In this document: positions 21,187 to 30,265 of the stretch, piece after piece
Layout: every line of letters begins with the position of its first letter
Numbering within the stretch: position 1 is the stretch's first letter
Notes under the pieces: generated by a model
Database searches by the model: none
Told to the model about the DNA's origin: nothing
What the model saw: only the letters and a program-made list of their open reading frames with translations
Program-made: the position numbers and the translations under genes
Assembly (NCBI RefSeq): GCF_001584335.1
Contig: NZ_LSBB01000020.1
Coordinates: 682,001-746,000 of the forward strand
Source: Bacillus atrophaeus
Lineage (GTDB): Bacteria; Bacillota; Bacilli; Bacillales; Bacillaceae
Length of the DNA: 64,000 nt
Reading direction: 5' to 3'

Positions 21187-21267
21187 ATGAAATTTTACAC
21201 CATTAAATTGCCGAAGTTTTTAGGAGGAATTGTCCGGGCAATGCTGGGCTCATTTAAAAAAGATTAA
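21187..21267 (+). CDS. spoVM: Spore morphogenetic peptide SpoVM
   Basis: This 26-codon gene is too short for usual gene calls but unmistakable: it reads MKFYTIKLPKFLGG, then IVRAMLGSFKKD. SpoVM is an amphipathic helix that recognises the convex forespore membrane, recruits the coat ATPase SpoIVA and interacts with FtsH. Pro9, which shapes the N-terminal loop, is present. Residue 24 is Lys where I recall Arg in B. subtilis. TAGGAGGGGG provides a very strong SD six bases before the ATG. I could not identify a convincing sigma-E promoter in the 85 bases after thiN. Confidence 0.95.
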   Translation: MKFYTIKLPKFLGGIVRAMLGSFKKD

Positions 21268-21296
21268 GCCTGACAGCGAAGCCCTCTTACACCACA

Positions 21297-21336
21297 TAAA
21301 AACGCCTGCCACACATATCGGGGCAGGCGTTCATTT
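21297..21336. terminator. Shared bidirectional terminator of spoVM and rpmB
   Basis: AACGCCTGCC (21301-21310) pairs perfectly with GGCAGGCGTT (21322-21331) around an 11-base loop. T-rich sequence follows on both strands, so it can end both convergent transcripts. Confidence 0.8.
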
Positions 21337-21338
21337 TG

Positions 21339-21578
<240 letters not shown>

Positions 21579-21601
21579 TTAGATGCTTTCGATACTTTAA
21601 T

Positions 21602-21630
21602 AATTTACCACAGCTAAAAACCGTTTGCAA
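21602..21630 (-). promoter_or_regulatory. Sigma-A promoter for rpmB
   Basis: On the minus strand TTGCAA (21630-21625), a 17-bp spacer and TAAATT (21607-21602) are seen, with TGG immediately before the -10 giving an extended element. The start near 21595 leaves a leader of about 68 bases. Confidence 0.6.
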
Positions 21631-21670
21631 CTATTGTTTACCCTCCTTTCAAGAAAAATCACTTGACAAC

Positions 21671-21699
21671 TTGAAAAAAATTGAACGCTGTAGTATAAG
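21671..21699 (+). promoter_or_regulatory. Sigma-A promoter for yloU-fakA
   Basis: TTGAAA (21671-21676), 17 bp and TATAAG (21694-21699) are well spaced. A TTGACA at 21663-21668 is too far from this -10 to pair with it. It runs divergently from the rpmB promoter. Confidence 0.6.
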
Positions 21700-21710
21700 T
21701 AGGGTTGGAC

Positions 21711-21736
21711 AGTCAGTGTTGCTGACTTTTCTTTTC
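21711..21736 (+). promoter_or_regulatory. Small hairpin with T tract in the yloU leader
   Basis: AGTCAG and CTGACT form a 6-bp stem around TGTTG, followed by TTTTCTTTT. It starts about five bases after the predicted transcription start, so it may act as an early attenuator or a 5' stabilising structure. The stem is short. Confidence 0.35.
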
Positions 21737-21795
21737 ATAACGGAGTACATATAGTAGAATAGCTATAACTCTATGCACTCGAAGGAGGAACTTGC

Positions 21796-22158
21796 GTGTC
21801 CATTGAATTAAGAACAAAATACGGACAGATTGATATATCGAATGAAGTCATCGCGATGGTTGCCGGAGGCGCGGCAATTGACTGTTACGGAATTGTAGGT
21901 ATGGCATCTAAAAGCCAAATTAAAGACGGACTGACTGAGATCCTCCGCAAAGAGAATTTCAGCCGGGGTGTTCTTGTCCGCCAGGAAGCAGACCGGATAC
22001 ATATTGACATGTACATTATTGTGAGCTACGGCACCAAAATATCCGAAGTCGCACACAATGTTCAAACAAAAGTAAAATACACAGTAGACCAAACAGTCGG
22101 ACTTGCAGTGGATTCTGTAAATATTTATGTCCAAGGCGTACGAGTGACGAACCCGTAG
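21796..22158 (+). CDS. yloU: Asp23/Gls24-family protein YloU
   Basis: This 120-residue protein belongs to the Asp23 (DUF322) family, small proteins linked to envelope stress in Gram-positives; the precise role of YloU is not established. Family features visible are the GQIDISNEVIAMVAGGAA start, a CYGIVGMASK loop, HIDMYIIVSYGTKISEVA and a terminal DSVNIYVQGVRV. The GTG at 21796 has AAGGAGGA six bases upstream. It lies 15 bases before fakA; this pairing is conserved in Firmicutes. Confidence 0.93.
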   Translation: MSIELRTKYGQIDISNEVIAMVAGGAAIDCYGIVGMASKSQIKDGLTEILRKENFSRGVLVRQEADRIHIDMYIIVSYGTKISEVAHNVQTKVKYTVDQTVGLAVDSVNIYVQGVRVTNP

Positions 22159-22173
22159 TTAGGAGGAAAAGTA

Positions 22174-23847
22174 TTGTCTAAACGAAAATTGGATGGGAGA
22201 GCCTTTGCGGAAATGATTCTTTCAGGGTCTCAAAACCTGTCTCAGAACGCAGGAGTTGTTGATGCGTTAAATGTGTTTCCGGTCCCGGACGGCGATACAG
22301 GAACAAATATGAACCTGTCGATGACCTCCGGAGCGAGAGAAGTGGAACATCTTGAGACATCTGATATCGGCAAGGTGGGAATTGCGCTGTCTAAGGGATT
22401 GCTCATGGGAGCGAGAGGGAACTCAGGTGTCATATTGTCGCAATTATTCCGGGGTTTCAGCAAAAGCATTGAGCAAAAAAAAGAAATAAACGCCAATGAG
22501 TTTGCCGCAGCGCTTCAAGCCGGTGTAGACATGGCTTATAAGGCAGTGATGAAGCCTGTTGAGGGGACGATTTTAACAGTAGCAAAAGATGCGGCGAAAG
22601 AAGCAGTCGCTGCGGCCCAAAAAGAAACCGATATCATAAAGCTGATGGAGGCTGTCACTGAAGAAGCAGAGGCATCGCTGAACAGAACGCCCGATTTGCT
22701 TCCTGTACTGAAGGAAGTCGGCGTGGTGGACAGCGGCGGAAAAGGGCTGCTTTGCGTATATGAAGGATTTCTGGCTTCATTAAAAGGAGAAACCGTTTCA
22801 GCAAAAACAGCTCTTCCTTCACTTGACGACATGGTCAGCGCTGAGCATCATAAGAGCGCACAAAGCATGATGAGCACGGAAGATATAGAATATGGTTTCT
22901 GCACCGAGGTTATGGTAAGGCTGGATCAGGACAAAAGAGAGTTTAATGAAGAAACATTCAGAAACGATCTGAGCCGATTCGGCGATTCGCTTCTAGTGAT
23001 TGCAGATGATACACTGGCGAAGGTCCATGTCCATGCCGAAGAGCCCGGAAACGTATTAAACTACGCGCAAAACTACGGCGAATTGATTAAAATCAAAATC
23101 GAAAATATGAGAGAGCAGCACACGTCTATCATCAGTCAGGATCTGATGCCTGCTGACAGCGGGGCGCCTGTCGCGCCATCAACTAAAAAGCAGCCGTACG
23201 GTATTGTCACGGTCGCGATGGGAGAAGGCATTTCAGAGCTGTTTAAAAGCATCGGCGCTTCTTCCGTTATTGAAGGCGGACAAACAATGAATCCGAGCAC
23301 TGAAGATATCGCAGAAGCTGTCAAGTCGGTGAATGCTGAAGTTGTGTTCATTTTGCCGAACAACTCTAACATTATAATGGCTGCCAATCAAGCGGCAAGC
23401 GTTTTAGAACAGCAGGTATTTGTCATTCCTGCAAAAACCGTGCCTCAAGGGATGTCTGCTCTATTAGCGTTTAATCCGCAGCAAGAACCAGAGGTCAATG
23501 AAGCGAATATGCTTGACGCCATTCAGCAAGTGAAAAGCGGACAGGTGACTTATTCAGTCAGAGATACTCATATAGACGGCCATGACATTAAAAAAGGCGA
23601 CTTTATGGGAATTCTGAACGGAACGATTATCGGCAGCGCTGAAGATCAGCTTGCAGCGGCAAAAATGCTGCTTTCCGAAATGATTGGGGAAGAAGATGAA
23701 ATTGTGACGGTTCTGTATGGAGAGGATGCTTCTGCGGAGGAAGCGGCACAGCTTGAAGAGTTTCTAGGCGATAAGTTTGAAGATGTGGAAGTTGAAATCC
23801 ATAACGGAAAACAGCCGCTGTATTCTTATATATTTGCGGTAGAGTAG
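22174..23847 (+). CDS. fakA: Fatty acid kinase catalytic subunit FakA (YloV)
   Basis: FakA phosphorylates fatty acids bound to FakB carriers, allowing exogenous or recycled fatty acids to enter phospholipid synthesis. The N-terminal DhaL-type ATP-binding domain (about 1-200) has VFPVPDGDTGTNMNLS with the Mg-binding Asp residues and GARGNSGVILSQ. A middle linker domain follows, and a C-terminal domain (about 330-557) contains VTVAMGEGI and FILPNNSNIIMAANQA. The TTG at 22174 has AGGAGG upstream. No fakB is present here. It is 557 residues long, close to the B. subtilis length. Confidence 0.92.
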   Translation: MSKRKLDGRAFAEMILSGSQNLSQNAGVVDALNVFPVPDGDTGTNMNLSMTSGAREVEHLETSDIGKVGIALSKGLLMGARGNSGVILSQLFRGFSKSIEQKKEINANEFAAALQAGVDMAYKAVMKPVEGTILTVAKDAAKEAVAAAQKETDIIKLMEAVTEEAEASLNRTPDLLPVLKEVGVVDSGGKGLLCVYEGFLASLKGETVSAKTALPSLDDMVSAEHHKSAQSMMSTEDIEYGFCTEVMVRLDQDKREFNEETFRNDLSRFGDSLLVIADDTLAKVHVHAEEPGNVLNYAQNYGELIKIKIENMREQHTSIISQDLMPADSGAPVAPSTKKQPYGIVTVAMGEGISELFKSIGASSVIEGGQTMNPSTEDIAEAVKSVNAEVVFILPNNSNIIMAANQAASVLEQQVFVIPAKTVPQGMSALLAFNPQQEPEVNEANMLDAIQQVKSGQVTYSVRDTHIDGHDIKKGDFMGILNGTIIGSAEDQLAAAKMLLSEMIGEEDEIVTVLYGEDASAEEAAQLEEFLGDKFEDVEVEIHNGKQPLYSYIFAVE

Positions 23848-23872
23848 AAGGGCTTACGGCCCTTCTATTCTT
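23845..23872 (+). terminator. Terminator after fakA
   Basis: TAGAAGGGC (from the stop codon) pairs with GCCCTTCTA (23859-23867) around a five-base loop. The downstream T tract is weak (TTCTTATG), so efficiency is uncertain. Confidence 0.6.
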
Positions 23873-23994
23873 ATGCCTTCTTTTAAGTGCGGCAGCGCGG
23901 TAATACGTCCGCTTGCCATTTCATATCTGATCAATTAGTCTAGAAGAAAAGCGCTAAAAAGGTTTGTTGATTGATAGATAAGAGGGGGAAAAAC

Positions 23995-24657
23995 ATGAAA
24001 TACAGGAGCGTTTTTGATATCATCGGACCGGTTATGATTGGTCCGTCCAGCTCACATACTGCGGGCGCGGCGCGAATCGGAAGAGTGGCCAGAAGTCTGT
24101 TTGGCAGAGAGCCAGAGCGCATCATAGTTTCTTTTTATGGCTCTTTTGCGGAAACTTATAAAGGCCATGGCACCGATGTCGCCATTATCGGCGGCCTGCT
24201 CGATTTTGATACATTTGACGAACGGATAAAAACGGCGATCCAAATTGCTGAAGATAAAGGAATAACGATAGAGTTTAGGGTGGAAGACGCTGTCCCTGTT
24301 CATCCGAACACAGCCAAGATCAGGATATCGGATGATCAAGGAGAGCTCGAATTGACCGGAATTTCAATAGGGGGAGGCAAAATCGAAATAACCGAATTAA
24401 ACGGGTTCGAACTCCGCCTTTCAGGGAACCATCCTGCCATTTTAGTGGTCCATAATGATAAGTTCGGCACCATTGCGGGAGTGGCAAATGTCCTTGCGAA
24501 ATTCTCCATTAATGTAGGACATATGGAGGTGGCGCGAAAGGACATCGGCCAGCTTGCGCTGATGACGATAGAAGTGGATCAAAATATTGATGATGACGTG
24601 CTCGATGAGCTTAAGAAACTGCCAAATATTATTCAAGTCACTAAAATTGCTGACTAG
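23995..24657 (+). CDS. sdaAB: L-serine dehydratase, beta subunit
   Basis: With SdaAA it forms the [4Fe-4S] L-serine dehydratase that deaminates serine to pyruvate. The 220-residue subunit has the GPVMIGPSSSHTAGAARIG signature and a C-terminal ACT domain (ILVVHNDKFGTIAGVANVLA), a likely allosteric or structural module. I start at ATG 23995, six bases after AGAGGGGG, rather than the in-frame codon at 23971. The 127-bp gap upstream holds the fakA terminator; I see no convincing promoter there (TTGCCA with a poor TAGTCT at 17 bp is the best). sdaAA follows after 22 bases. Confidence 0.95.
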   Translation: MKYRSVFDIIGPVMIGPSSSHTAGAARIGRVARSLFGREPERIIVSFYGSFAETYKGHGTDVAIIGGLLDFDTFDERIKTAIQIAEDKGITIEFRVEDAVPVHPNTAKIRISDDQGELELTGISIGGGKIEITELNGFELRLSGNHPAILVVHNDKFGTIAGVANVLAKFSINVGHMEVARKDIGQLALMTIEVDQNIDDDVLDELKKLPNIIQVTKIAD

Positions 24658-24679
24658 TGAAGTCAGGAGGACATAAGCT

Positions 24680-25579
24680 ATGTTTCGTAATGTAAAGGAA
24701 TTAATTGCGATTACAAAAGAAAAACAAATTCCCATTTCAGAGGTAATGATCGTTCAGGAAATGGAAGTATCGGAAAAGACGAGAGCCGAAATTTTCGAAC
24801 AGATGGAGCACAACCTGACCGTGATGGAAGCGGCAGTTGAAAGAGGCATTAAAGGCGTAACAAGCCAAACGGGTTTGACTGGGGGAGACGCGGTTAAGCT
24901 GCAAGCCTATATTGAATCAGGCAAAAGCCTGTCGGGCTCTCTCATTTTAGATGCGGTATCAAAAGCTGTCGCGACGAATGAAGTCAACGCAGCGATGGGC
25001 ACGATCTGCGCTACGCCCACCGCCGGTTCAGCGGGTGTCGTTCCGGGAACTTTATTTGCGGTAAAGGGAAAACTGAATCCGACAAAAGAACAGATGGTGC
25101 GCTTTTTGTTTACATCAGGAGCGTTCGGCTTTGTCGTTGCCAATAATGCGAGTATATCAGGCGCAGCCGGCGGCTGTCAGGCTGAGGTCGGATCAGCTTC
25201 AGGGATGGCCGCAGCGGCAATTGTGGAAATGGCCGGAGGAACACCGGAACAATGTGCGGAAGCCATGGCCATTACGCTGAAGAACATGCTTGGACTAGTG
25301 TGTGATCCGGTGGCGGGCCTTGTAGAAGTGCCATGTGTGAAGCGGAATGCAATGGGCGCCTCAAATGCAATGATTGCTGCTGATATGGCGCTTGCCGGTA
25401 TCACGAGCCGCATCCCGTGTGACGAGGTCATTGACGCCATGTACAAAATTGGCCAAACGATGCCGACTTCGCTCAGAGAAACTGGGCAGGGCGGATTAGC
25501 GGCAACACCGACCGGAAGAGAATTAGAGAAAAAAATATTCGGAGGAGCGCTCAGTTCAAGTGAAACGTCTGCAAACTAG
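24680..25579 (+). CDS. sdaAA: L-serine dehydratase, alpha subunit
   Basis: This is the catalytic subunit that binds the iron-sulfur cluster. The 299-residue protein shows SQTGLTGGDAVKLQAY, CATPTAGSAGVVPG and NNASISGAAGGCQAEVGSAS. Cysteines in GGCQAE, LVCDPVAG and VPCVKRN are the expected cluster ligands. AGGAGG lies about nine bases before the ATG. The 3' end overlaps the recG start by 20 bases, an unusual metabolic-repair pairing also seen in B. subtilis. Confidence 0.95.
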   Translation: MFRNVKELIAITKEKQIPISEVMIVQEMEVSEKTRAEIFEQMEHNLTVMEAAVERGIKGVTSQTGLTGGDAVKLQAYIESGKSLSGSLILDAVSKAVATNEVNAAMGTICATPTAGSAGVVPGTLFAVKGKLNPTKEQMVRFLFTSGAFGFVVANNASISGAAGGCQAEVGSASGMAAAAIVEMAGGTPEQCAEAMAITLKNMLGLVCDPVAGLVEVPCVKRNAMGASNAMIAADMALAGITSRIPCDEVIDAMYKIGQTMPTSLRETGQGGLAATPTGRELEKKIFGGALSSSETSAN

Positions 25580-27605
25580 TATTTCTCATATCAAAGGTAT
25601 CGGATCAGAAACAGAAAAAACACTTCATGAACTTGGTATCTATGATGTGTCTGATCTGCTGAACTATTTTCCCTACCGTTATGATGACTACGAGCTGAGA
25701 GATTTAGAAGACGTCAAGCATGATGAAAGAGTCACAGTCGAAGGGAAGGTTCACTCAGAGCCTTCTCTCACTTATTACGGCAAAAAGCGAAACAGGCTGA
25801 CATTCCGGCTTTTGGTCGGCCATTATTTAATTACGGCGGTTTGTTTTAACCGCCCTTATTTGAAAAAAAAGCTCTCGCTCGGTTCAGTGGTCACCATATC
25901 TGGAAAATGGGACAAGCATCGCCAGACTATCATGGTGCAGGAACTGAAAAACGGCCCGCATCAAGAGGATAAAAGTATAGAGCCGGTATACTCAGTAAAA
26001 GAAAATGTCACCGTGAAAATGATGAGAAGATTCATTCAGCAGGCACTTTCCCAATATCTTGACACAATGTCTGATCCGTTGCCTGAAAAACTCAGGCTCC
26101 ATTATAAACTGCCGGATTATCATCAAGCATTAAAAACGATGCATCAGCCAGAAACGAGAGAATCTCTAAAGCAAGCTAGGCGCCGTTTCGTCTATGAAGA
26201 ATTCCTGCTGTTTCAGCTGAAAATGCAGGCGTTCCGGAAAGCTGAGCGAGAACAATCACAAGGCATCAAGCATCATTTTTCCAACGAAGAACTGATGAGC
26301 TTTGTAGAAAGCCTTCCGTTTCCGCTTACGAATGCACAGTCCCGCGTGCTGCGCGACATTACGGCGGATATGTCTTCGCCGTACAGAATGAACCGGCTGC
26401 TTCAAGGGGACGTAGGGTCTGGGAAAACGGCCGTGGCAGCTATCGGGCTGTATGCAGCCATTCTATCAGGCTACCAAGGTGCGCTTATGGTGCCGACAGA
26501 AATACTTGCCGAGCAGCACGCGGATTCTCTCGTTGCACTATTTGAGAATTGGAATGTGAATATCGCTCTGCTCACAAGCTCAGTCAAAGGCAAACGTCGC
26601 AGGGAGCTGCTTGAAAGACTGCAAGCGGGAGATATCGATATACTCGTAGGAACCCACGCCCTGATACAGGACGAGGTCGAGTTTAAAGCTTTGGGCCTTG
26701 TAATTACAGATGAACAGCATAGGTTTGGAGTGGAGCAGCGCAAAAAGCTTAGGAACAAGGGGCAGGATCCTGATGTGTTATTTATGACCGCTACCCCGAT
26801 TCCCCGGACACTCGCAATTACCGTTTTTGGAGAAATGGATGTATCGGTTATTGATGAAATGCCGGCAGGGCGCAAACAAATCGAAACCTATTGGGTGAAG
26901 CACGACATGCTTGACCGCATTTTGTCATTCATTGAAAAAGAAGTAAGACAGGGCAGGCAGGCGTATATCATTTGTCCGCTGATTGAAGAGTCTGACAAAC
27001 TGGATGTGCAAAATGCCATTGATGTATACAACATGCTTTCAGAAGTTTATCGGGGCAAATGGAATGTGGGACTGATGCATGGAAAGCTGCACTCTGATGA
27101 AAAAGATCAGGTGATGAGGGAATTCAGCGCAAATGAGTGTCAGATATTAGTTTCAACAACAGTAGTTGAAGTAGGCGTGAATGTCCCGAATGCCACGATT
27201 ATGGTTATATATGATGCTGACCGTTTCGGCTTATCCCAGCTTCATCAGCTCCGGGGACGGGTCGGACGCGGAGAATATCAATCCTTCTGTATTTTGATGG
27301 CTGATCCGAAATCCGAAACCGGGAAAGAGCGGATGAGAATTATGTCTGAGACCAATGACGGTTTTGAATTGTCTGAGAAGGATTTGGAATTGCGCGGTCC
27401 TGGTGACTTTTTCGGAAAAAAACAAAGCGGTATGCCTGAGTTCAAGGTGGCAGACATGGTCCATGATTACAGAGCCCTGGAAACGGCAAGGCAGGATGCG
27501 GCTGATCTGGTGTCTTCAGAGGCTTTCTGGAACGAGCCGGAATACCAGGCGCTGAGAGAGCAGCTGTTGAAAAGCGGGGTAATGGACGGCGAAAAATTAA
27601 GCTGA
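25560..27605 (+). CDS. recG: ATP-dependent DNA helicase RecG
   Basis: RecG regresses stalled replication forks and branch-migrates recombination intermediates. The 681-residue protein has an N-terminal wedge/OB domain (about 50-150, with LTFRLLVGHYLITAVCF) and an SF2 core: Walker A GDVGSGKTAVA, the ITDEQHRFGV box, MTATPIPRTL and QLRGRVGRGE. The C-terminal TRG-like region contains ELRGPGDFFG. The start is GTG 25560 inside sdaAA; GGAGGAGC is about 11 bases upstream, so coupling to sdaAA is likely. About 106 bp separate it from fapR, which has its own promoter. Confidence 0.96.
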   Translation: MKRLQTSISHIKGIGSETEKTLHELGIYDVSDLLNYFPYRYDDYELRDLEDVKHDERVTVEGKVHSEPSLTYYGKKRNRLTFRLLVGHYLITAVCFNRPYLKKKLSLGSVVTISGKWDKHRQTIMVQELKNGPHQEDKSIEPVYSVKENVTVKMMRRFIQQALSQYLDTMSDPLPEKLRLHYKLPDYHQALKTMHQPETRESLKQARRRFVYEEFLLFQLKMQAFRKAEREQSQGIKHHFSNEELMSFVESLPFPLTNAQSRVLRDITADMSSPYRMNRLLQGDVGSGKTAVAAIGLYAAILSGYQGALMVPTEILAEQHADSLVALFENWNVNIALLTSSVKGKRRRELLERLQAGDIDILVGTHALIQDEVEFKALGLVITDEQHRFGVEQRKKLRNKGQDPDVLFMTATPIPRTLAITVFGEMDVSVIDEMPAGRKQIETYWVKHDMLDRILSFIEKEVRQGRQAYIICPLIEESDKLDVQNAIDVYNMLSEVYRGKWNVGLMHGKLHSDEKDQVMREFSANECQILVSTTVVEVGVNVPNATIMVIYDADRFGLSQLHQLRGRVGRGEYQSFCILMADPKSETGKERMRIMSETNDGFELSEKDLELRGPGDFFGKKQSGMPEFKVADMVHDYRALETARQDAADLVSSEAFWNEPEYQALREQLLKSGVMDGEKLS

Positions 27606-27640
27606 GTTCAGAAATTTTTGGTTTTCTCTATAAACAATCG

Positions 27641-27669
27641 TTGCATTCCAATCTATGAGATTATATACT
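27641..27669 (+). promoter_or_regulatory. Sigma-A promoter of fapR-plsX-fabD-fabG
   Basis: TTGCAT (27641-27646), exactly 17 bp and TATACT (27664-27669) are present. The start is expected near 27676, inside the FapR operator. Confidence 0.75.
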
Positions 27670-27673
27670 ACTA

Positions 27674-27690
27674 TTAGTACCTAGTCTTAA
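27674..27690 (+). promoter_or_regulatory. FapR operator
   Basis: TTAGTACCTAGTCTTAA is an imperfect inverted repeat matching the 17-bp FapR box type (TTAGTAC on the left half). It begins five bases after the -10 and covers the predicted start, fitting repression relieved by malonyl-CoA and autoregulation of fapR. Confidence 0.8.
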
Positions 27691-27711
27691 TTGTCCGGAT
27701 GGTGTTTATAT

Positions 27712-28278
27712 ATGAGGAGAAATAAGAAAGAACGCCAGGAATTGCTACAGCAGACGATAATAGCGACCCCTTTTATCACCGATGAAGAATTAGCGGGGAA
27801 ATTCGGGGTGAGCATTCAGACCATCCGTCTGGATCGCTTAGAGCTCTCTATACCGGAGCTTCGAGAAAGAATAAAAAACGTTGCAGAGAAAACACTTGAA
27901 GATGAAGTGAAATCGCTGTCGTTAGATGAGGTCATTGGAGAGGTTATTGATCTCGAGCTTGATGAACAGGCGATTTCTATATTGGAAATTAAAAATGAGC
28001 ATGTCTTCAGCCGTAATCAGATTGCGAGAGGGCATCATTTGTTTGCGCAGGCGAACTCACTTGCCGTTGCGGTCATTGATGATGAGCTGGCATTAACAGC
28101 GAGTGCAAATATCCGCTTTACAAGACAGGTGAAGCAGGGTGAGCGTGTCGTTGCTAAAGCAAAGGTGACTGCGGTCGAAAAAGATAAAGGCAGAACGGTT
28201 GTTGAGGTCAACAGCTATGTTGGGGAAGAGATTGTTTTTTCTGGAGACTTTGACATGTACCGTTCAAAACATTCATAA
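27712..28278 (+). CDS. fapR: Lipid-synthesis repressor FapR
   Basis: FapR represses fatty-acid and phospholipid synthesis genes and is released by malonyl-CoA or malonyl-ACP. The 188-residue protein has an N-terminal DeoR-like helix-turn-helix ([20 protein letters not shown], about 24-43), a linker helix, and a hot-dog effector domain (about 75-188) with [21 protein letters not shown] start at ATG 27712 ([12 protein letters not shown]), with GGATGGTG seven bases upstream, rather than the TTG at 27691, which would lie beside the operator. It is followed by plsX after 13 bases. Confidence 0.96.
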   Translation: MRRNKKERQELLQQTIIATPFITDEELAGKFGVSIQTIRLDRLELSIPELRERIKNVAEKTLEDEVKSLSLDEVIGEVIDLELDEQAISILEIKNEHVFSRNQIARGHHLFAQANSLAVAVIDDELALTASANIRFTRQVKQGERVVAKAKVTAVEKDKGRTVVEVNSYVGEEIVFSGDFDMYRSKHS

Positions 28279-28291
28279 AGGTGGAGCATGC

Positions 28292-29290
28292 ATGAGAATA
28301 GCTGTAGATGCTATGGGAGGAGACCACGCTCCCAAAGCTGTTATTGACGGAGTTATGAAGGCGATTGAAGCGTTTGATGATCTTCAAATTACGCTTGTCG
28401 GTGACAAAACAACAATAGAATCACACTTACCAACAACTTCAGAACGCATCACGGTGCTGCACGCTGATGAAGTGATTGAAGCGACGGATGAACCTGTACG
28501 CGCCGTACGCAGAAAAAAGAATTCTTCTATGGTGCTGATGGCTCAGGAAGTGGCAGAACAACGTGCTGATGCCTGCATTTCAGCAGGAAATACAGGCGCA
28601 TTAATGACAGCGGGGCTGTTTATCGTCGGAAGAATAAAAGGGATTGAACGCCCTGCGCTTGCGCCGACGTTGCCGACTGTTTCAGGTGAAGGCTTTCTCC
28701 TTCTCGATGTCGGGGCCAATGTGGATGCTAAACCAGAACATCTTGTTCAATACGCCATCATGGGTTCGGTTTACGCCAAACAAGTGCTTGGCATATCTGC
28801 TCCGAGAATCGGCCTTTTAAATGTCGGAACCGAGGATAAAAAAGGAAACGATCTGACAAAGCAGGCATTTCAGCAGTTAAAGGAAACAAACGTCCAATTT
28901 ATCGGAAACGTTGAAGCGAGAGATATTTTAGAGGGCGTTGCCGATGTAGTCGTAACAGACGGCTTCACGGGAAATGTTACGCTTAAAACCCTGGAAGGCT
29001 CTGCGATGTCTATTTTTAAAATGATGAAAGAAGCAATGACATCCAATTTCACTTCAAAGCTTGCAGCAGCAGTGCTTAAGCCAAAATTAAAAGAAATGAA
29101 ATTGAAAATGGACTATTCCGAGTATGGAGGGGCCAGCCTTTTCGGATTGAAGGCGCCGGTGATTAAAGCGCACGGTTCTTCAGACGCCCGTGCGGTCTAC
29201 CATGCCATTCGTCAGGCCAGAGACATGGTCAGCCAAAATGTCGCTGCTTTTATCGAAGAAGAAATAAAAGAAGAAAAAACGGATGCTTAA
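28292..29290 (+). CDS. plsX: Phosphate acyltransferase PlsX
   Basis: PlsX makes acyl-phosphate from acyl-ACP, the donor for PlsY in phosphatidic acid synthesis; it is a peripheral membrane protein. The 332-residue product opens [17 protein letters not shown] and contains [41 protein letters not shown] and [13 protein letters not shown], all characteristic of the family. I use ATG 28292 behind AGGTGG; the longer frame from 28199 overlaps fapR out of frame. It is part of the FapR-controlled operon. Confidence 0.96.
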   Translation: MRIAVDAMGGDHAPKAVIDGVMKAIEAFDDLQITLVGDKTTIESHLPTTSERITVLHADEVIEATDEPVRAVRRKKNSSMVLMAQEVAEQRADACISAGNTGALMTAGLFIVGRIKGIERPALAPTLPTVSGEGFLLLDVGANVDAKPEHLVQYAIMGSVYAKQVLGISAPRIGLLNVGTEDKKGNDLTKQAFQQLKETNVQFIGNVEARDILEGVADVVVTDGFTGNVTLKTLEGSAMSIFKMMKEAMTSNFTSKLAAAVLKPKLKEMKLKMDYSEYGGASLFGLKAPVIKAHGSSDARAVYHAIRQARDMVSQNVAAFIEEEIKEEKTDA

Positions 29291-29308
29291 TCTGGAGGTT
29301 TTATCATC

Positions 29309-30265
29309 ATGAGCAAGGTTGCATTTTTATTCCCTGGACAGGGATCACAATTTATTGGAATGGGAAAAGAACTATATGAACGGGAATCCGTTTCAAAACG
29401 AATATTTGATGAAGCGGATGAAGCCTTGGAAACAAAGCTCAGCTCCCTCATTTTTGAAGGCGATGCCGAAGAATTAACTCTTACATATAATGCGCAGCCA
29501 GCACTGCTGACGACAAGCATCGCGATTCTTGAAAAATTTAAAGAGGCAGGCATTACACCGGATTTTACCGCCGGACACAGCCTCGGCGAATACTCAGCGC
29601 TTGTCGCAGCAGGAGCGATCTCTTTTAAAGATGCTGTTTATGCTGTCAGAAAACGCGGCGAATTTATGAATGAAGCGGTGCCTGCCGGAGAAGGCGCGAT
29701 GGCGGCTATTCTAGGCATGGATGCCGAAGCTTTACAGCAGGTGACCGACAAAGTCACTGAAGAAGGAAATCTTGTCCAGCTTGCAAACTTGAACTGCCCG
29801 GGGCAAATTGTCATCTCGGGAACCGCTAAAGGTGTTGAGCTTGCTTCAGAGCAAGCAAAAGAAAACGGTGCAAAACGGGCCATTCCGCTGGAGGTAAGCG
29901 GTCCTTTCCATTCGGAATTGATGAAACCGGCTGCAGAAAAGCTGGCAGAAGTGCTGGACGCTTGTGAGCTGAAAGATACGAATGTTCCTGTCATTTCAAA
30001 TGTTTCTGCTGATGTAATGACAGAGAAAGAAGACATCAAAGCCAAGCTGATTGAGCAGCTTTACTCACCGGTCCGTTTTGAGGAAACAATTAACAAGCTG
30101 ATTGACGAAGGTGTAACCGTTTTTATCGAAATCGGCCCCGGGAAAGTGCTGTCCGGACTTGTCAAAAAAGTAAACCGCCGTTTGAAAACCATTGCGGTTT
30201 CTGATCCGGAAACAATCGAGCTTGCACTTCAAACCTTAAAGGAGGAGTACGGAAATGCTGAATGA
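29309..30265 (+). CDS. fabD: Malonyl-CoA:ACP transacylase FabD
   Basis: FabD loads malonyl groups onto ACP for chain elongation. The 318-residue protein starts [18 protein letters not shown]. The catalytic Ser lies in [14 protein letters not shown] (about residue 90), the His in SGPFHSELM and the substrate Arg in [17 protein letters not shown] is well placed before the ATG. The 3' end overlaps fabG by 11 bases. Confidence 0.97.
   Translation: MSKVAFLFPGQGSQFIGMGKELYERESVSKRIFDEADEALETKLSSLIFEGDAEELTLTYNAQPALLTTSIAILEKFKEAGITPDFTAGHSLGEYSALVAAGAISFKDAVYAVRKRGEFMNEAVPAGEGAMAAILGMDAEALQQVTDKVTEEGNLVQLANLNCPGQIVISGTAKGVELASEQAKENGAKRAIPLEVSGPFHSELMKPAAEKLAEVLDACELKDTNVPVISNVSADVMTEKEDIKAKLIEQLYSPVRFEETINKLIDEGVTVFIEIGPGKVLSGLVKKVNRRLKTIAVSDPETIELALQTLKEEYGNAE

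Noticed and set aside
24052..24339. Antisense frame opposite sdaAB
   Set aside because: Shadow of a well-conserved gene with no independent signals.
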